From Hydractinia symbiolongicarpus (Eukaryota > Cnidaria > Hydrozoa > Anthoathecata > Hydractiniidae): a stretch of DNA of 64,000 nucleotides. Under the pieces are notes generated by a model, which searched no databases, had not been told where the DNA came from, and saw only the letters and a list, made by a program, of their open reading frames with translations. The stretch covers positions 22,630,001 to 22,694,000 of the forward strand of contig NC_079884.1 in assembly GCF_029227915.1 (NCBI RefSeq), given 5' to 3'. Below, piece by piece: positions 61,401 to 64,000 of this stretch; position 1 is the stretch's first letter; each line of letters begins with the position of its first letter. A program made the translations under genes and the position numbers.

Positions 61401-63709
61401 AATGATGCAACAAGATGCACTGCATGTCAACAAGGAAGTTCAAAGCACATCAGTATTTTATTGTTTGCTAAATTTTAAACTCCTCTTATAGTAATGCGAC
61501 CAGGTTTGCAAGGTATTTTGCGGGATTGTTTTTCCAAAAACAAAAGGCTGCATAAATAGTAGTGCCTAATTTTTAGGATTAACTGTGGTTGGAAATAATT
61601 TTATGTAATAAGAAAACAATATTAAAATTATAAAATCTATTTGAGCCCTTGACCTTTCCCTAACTGAAATGTTAGTTCAACTAGCTTGTATATGTGCTTA
61701 CAACAAAAAAACACAAAAAATGACTCAAGGCAATGTTTGATCCAACAAATTCCCCTGATTTTCTGACTCTCCCTTTTAATTAGTGCTTGGAAGAATGTAA
61801 AGTGTTTATATAGATGATACACAAAATATTGATATTTTGTAGAAAACAGATTCTAATAGCTGGGTTCGTTTAAAAAATTATTTTGACAAAGATTAAGTTG
61901 TTGCTACTGTGTCATCAACATCTTTACCTAATACATCATTCATTTTTCCAAACTAAATTTTTTATTCGAGTTCTTCTTTAAAACGCAAATGTGTCCTACA
62001 AGAATGGAAATTTTTGCCTCTCTGAGCACCCAAACGGGAGTAGACGTGTGTTCGGATCTCATCATGGTAAAATTTTTAACTTTTTCTTTTGCTGTTATAA
62101 ATTTTATTTTTTAAAAGATAAGTGTTTAAAAGCATTTTTAACTAAATGGTAAAGTTAAACTGTCTCTACCAAGTTTACAAAAGTGAATGTACCTTATTCA
62201 TCATCATCATCATCATTCTCGGCTTAACGTCCGTTTTCCATGCTAGCATGGGTTGGACGGGGTATATTAATGACCCTCTTCCAATCTGATCTAGACTGTG
62301 TTAGATCTAAACTCAACTTCCTCTCTATCAAGTCTGTCCTTATAACCTCCTGCCAAGTCTTTCTCGGTCTGCCTCTGGGCTTTGCCCCAGGAACTATCAA
62401 GTCTCCACACTTTCTTACCCAATTATCCTCCTCCATTCTTTCCAAGTGCCCCAGCCAATTCAATCTTCTTATCTGGATAACATCTTTAATTCTACAGAGA
62501 CTTAGCCTGCTTCTTAGCTCATATGAACTCTTTCTGTCTCTCAGACTGGCATTACACATCCACCTAACCATTCTCATATCATTCCTTTCTAAACGGTCAA
62601 GATCTTCCTGCTTCACTGCCCATGTCTCACTACCGTACAACATAACACTTCTTACACAGGCCAACCTACCTTTTACCTCAATTGACAGGACTCTGCTAGT
62701 CAATAAAGGAAGTAACTCTCTAAACTTTTTCCAAGCAGAACCTATCCTGCAAGTAACACTTCTTCCAACACCCCCTTCACTGCCCAACATATCACCTAAG
62801 TAACAGAAGTTCTTAACTATCTCTAAAGAGCCACTGTTGATATATAAAATTTGGCGCGTATAAATTTTAGCGCTTTTTTGCGCAAAATTCCAAAATTAGT
62901 ACGTGTGAAGTCACGTTTTTTTCTAATTCTTATTTAGTAAAAATTGTTCATATTTGTTGAATTTGTTAATATCAAGAATTGGATAGTGCTAACAAAAATT
63001 CTAACTTTCTTGCCATGCGCCAAAACTTATACCATTATTACACGCAAATGGTTTGTGCGCCAAAATTAGTACTCTCGAAATCACGATGAAAGTAGAGTGC
63101 ACCAAAATTAGTATGCGCCAAATTTTATACCAATAAGGTAGGCAGAATTAAGGTCTCCCCAAATGCCTGGAAAGTAGTCTGCGAAAATTTCCACAACATT
63201 ACGTAAGACAGAAAGACTTTTATTGACCATCAACTTTCTGCATTCCTCTTCTGGGCTTCATTTTCAAGGAATTTTCCGTTCAAGAAGATCTCACAAAACA
63301 ATTTTGAAAAACTATTGCCTATTTGAATAGCAAAATATTTCGTGTCTAACTTTGTAACAGAAATCACAATTTGATAGTAGCTTTTTGCACAATTTTTTCG
63401 CGCGCTTGTTCACGTATATTATACATCTTGTTACTTTTAGCATAGAATAGTTTTTAAATTTAATTTCGCTCCCCAGATTATTCCCTCCTGTAATAAGCAT
63501 CTGGTCATTACTAGAAATAAATATAAGCAAAAACGAGCATCCCAAGCGTCATTTTGATAACAATTAAAATGCTTCTAAAAAACAAAACATTCCATCCCTA
63601 ACCAGGCTTGCTATCTGTGTGTCTATGATATCTTTGTACATAAGTATACTTACGCTCCATAACATGCAACAATCTGTGTTAAGGTCACATCATCATTTGT
63701 CTTAATATC
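49417..63709 (-). CDS. NOLC1: Nucleolar phosphoprotein Nopp140-like (NOLC1), 5' end outside window
   Basis: Exons on the minus strand, in order: 63709-63654, 61390-60689, 60587-60551, 60412-60262, 59679-59590, 59515-59447, 59357-59319, 59190-59150, 58853-58773, 50279-50222, 49517-49417. They join in frame to 474 residues. The C-terminus carries the diagnostic SRP40/Nopp140 domain: [18 protein letters not shown], then [34 protein letters not shown] and NSIQFSSD at the end. Before it come alternating acidic (E/D/S/T) blocks and lysine runs, one per small exon, as in the low-complexity core of Nopp140. The family chaperones box C/D and H/ACA snoRNPs between nucleolus and Cajal bodies and is heavily CK2-phosphorylated; several S-D/E sites are visible. 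The first exon listed is the least certain, and an N-terminal LisH domain is expected outside the window. The intron 58772-50280 contains two K+ channel genes. Confidence 0.82.
49788..49837. repeat. 25-bp tandem duplication
   Basis: Two exact copies of a unit beginning AAAAGTTACGAACAATAAAT (49788-49812 and 49813-49837), in the last intron of the NOLC1-like gene. Confidence 0.9.
50280..51623. other. Part of the long NOLC1 intron, 3' of the K2P genes
   Basis: AT-rich, with a short CA repeat at about 51005-51021. It should include the 3' UTR of the K2P gene ending at 51624. No other exon is seen. Confidence 0.5.
51624..53197 (-). CDS. Two-pore-domain potassium channel (K2P), copy A
   Basis: Three exons (53197-52618, 52505-52330, 52070-51624) join in frame to 400 residues. 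The start is the ATG at 53197; the frame upstream has no other ATG. TM1 is about residues 68-91 and is followed by a long extracellular cap with N-glycosylation sequons (NTS, NLS, NVT). Pore loop 1 reads [12 protein letters not shown] (about 187-198). TM2 is followed by a lysine-rich loop, and TM3 is in [11 protein letters not shown]. Pore loop 2 reads [10 protein letters not shown], then TM4 ([20 protein letters not shown]) and a basic tail ending ESSEL. The protein should form a dimeric leak K+ channel at the plasma membrane. Intron 1 splits the first Gly codon of the pore-1 GYG, a position shared by many K2P genes. The subtype cannot be assigned. It lies inside a NOLC1 intron, same strand. 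Confidence 0.95.
53198..55749. other. Spacer between the two K2P genes
   Basis: No exon is seen. It contains an ATTC microsatellite (about 54250-54278) and a 33-bp tandem duplication (55046-55111). The promoter of the K2P gene at 53197 should lie in its left part. Confidence 0.5.
55046..55111. repeat. 33-bp tandem duplication
   Basis: Two head-to-tail copies of a unit beginning TTATCCTGAAAAAAAGGAGA (55046-55078 and 55079-55111), identical by eye. Confidence 0.9.
55750..57968 (-). CDS. Two-pore-domain potassium channel (K2P), copy B
   Basis: Three exons (57968-57221, 57131-56956, 56229-55750) join in frame to 467 residues. The start ATG is at 57968. The N-terminal cytosolic part of about 110 residues is longer than in copy A and has a glutamate run ([12 protein letters not shown]). 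TM1 lies near 113-133, with a long cap containing sequons (NYS, NAT, NIS). Pore loop 1 is [12 protein letters not shown] with GYG at about 250-252. Pore loop 2 is [10 protein letters not shown], followed by TM4 ([20 protein letters not shown]). Exon 2 is 176 nt, exactly as in copy A, and intron phases (1, then 0) are the same, so the two genes come from a tandem duplication. The short pore-2 difference (GLG against GFG) is within the range known for K2P channels. It lies inside a NOLC1 intron, same strand. Confidence 0.95.
56279..56688. mobile_element. TTAA-type MITE, copy 3 (about 410 bp)
   Basis: The left end CCCTGTTTGGTATGGG and the right end GGATCCGAATAGG resemble the ends of the 1527-2267 element. 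A G run sits just inside the left end, and TAACATATCTTTCTGTTTTT matches the interior of copy 1. Flanks are degenerate (GTAA and TTGA). It lies in the second intron of K2P copy B. Confidence 0.65.
57969..58772. other. Part of the long NOLC1 intron, 5' of the K2P genes
   Basis: It should hold the promoter of K2P copy B. No exon, repeat or clear promoter motif is seen. Confidence 0.45.
62190..62845 (-). mobile_element. Non-LTR retrotransposon (LINE), 3' end only
   Basis: The minus-strand frame (about 62845-62224) encodes the C-terminal part of a reverse transcriptase polyprotein. Motifs typical of the region after the RT core are seen: [47 protein letters not shown] and PRGRPRKTW. It ends at a stop near 62224 and is followed by a short ATG microsatellite tail (62199-62216), as in several LINE clades (CR1/L2/Rex-like). 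The endonuclease and most of the RT are missing because of 5' truncation. It lies in the NOLC1 intron between exons 63654 and 61390, same strand. Confidence 0.8.
62843..63129. mobile_element. 287-bp MITE with 15-bp terminal inverted repeats
   Basis: TATAAAATTTGGCGC at 62843-62857 is exactly the reverse complement of 63115-63129. Inside, several related pieces (GCGCAAAATTCCAAAATTAG, GCGCCAAAATTAGTA) repeat. There is no ORF. It abuts the truncated 5' end of the LINE fragment. Flanks suggest a TA target. Confidence 0.75.
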
Positions 63710-64000
63710 CTAAAAAAATGCATGATAATAAAATGGTAAAATGAATTAACTGAGTAAGGTTTGATCCAATATTGATTTAAAACTTAGTTTTTAATAATAT
63801 ATTTTAAAAAATCTGTATACAGTTAAAAATAAGTCATTGCCTTAATCTTGAAAATAATTGGACAAGGAGAGTTGCTTGTACCCAATTAGTTGCATTTGAA
63901 GACTAATTTTTTTAAAATAACTGACTTTTTTATTTATACCTATATCTCTGAATTTAAAACCTTGAACCTAAAAACGCTGTTAAATATTAAGTTTCATTAA
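63710..64000. other. Right edge, intron of the NOLC1-like gene
   Basis: AT-rich sequence ahead of the acceptor at 63710-63711. No exon is seen in the last 290 bp, so the first exon or exons of the gene lie beyond the window. Confidence 0.4.

Noticed and set aside
62240-62803. 187-codon plus-strand ORF
   Set aside because: It is the antisense shadow of the LINE reverse-transcriptase frame, whose motifs are clear on the minus strand.

Overview
The window is AT-rich nuclear DNA of an animal. Genes carry many short exons joined by GT-AG introns, there are no bacterial-style operons, and tRNA-derived SINEs, MITEs, DNA transposons and a LINE remnant lie between and inside genes. Gene content and repeat style fit a cnidarian, probably a hydrozoan; this is inference from style and from protein similarity I recognise, not from a database search. 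I rebuilt gene models by following splice sites and reading phase by eye. Every chain listed stays in frame from exon to exon.

Plus strand, left to right. 1-4117 holds only repeats. 4118-7422 is WDR83/MORG1 (3 exons). 8351-8713 is a MED28-like Mediator subunit. 9457-20446 is GTF2H1, the p62 subunit of TFIIH (16 exons), with a decayed THAP-bearing, TTAA-flanked DNA transposon in intron 1. 20447-23298 is intergenic and almost filled by a Mutator-like element with a 10-bp target duplication, itself hit by a SINE. 23299-27712 is a membrane-anchored JmjC/cupin-8 oxygenase (4 exons). 29562-44940 is SBF1/SBF2 (MTMR5/13; 33 exons; DENN, SBF2, GRAM, dead myotubularin phosphatase, C1, PH).

Minus strand, right half. 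A Nopp140/NOLC1-like gene runs from the right edge (63709, 5' end outside the window) to 49417. Its roughly 8.5 kb penultimate intron contains two complete two-pore-domain K+ channel genes on the same strand (57968-55750 and 53197-51624), a nested arrangement. Downstream is an intronless Golgi-type carbohydrate sulfotransferase (48925-47771).

Functionally the left part is enriched for nuclear gene-expression genes (MED28 in Mediator, p62 in TFIIH, and WDR83, a scaffold also found with spliceosomes). This may be coincidence. SBF acts in endolysosomal membrane traffic and phosphoinositide control, the K2P channels set resting potential, and NOLC1 is a nucleolar snoRNP chaperone. Mobile DNA includes a SINE family with GATA tails (four copies), a second tRNA-derived SINE inside the Mutator-like element, a TTAA-flanked MITE family (three copies), palindromic mini-elements, and a LINE 3' end.
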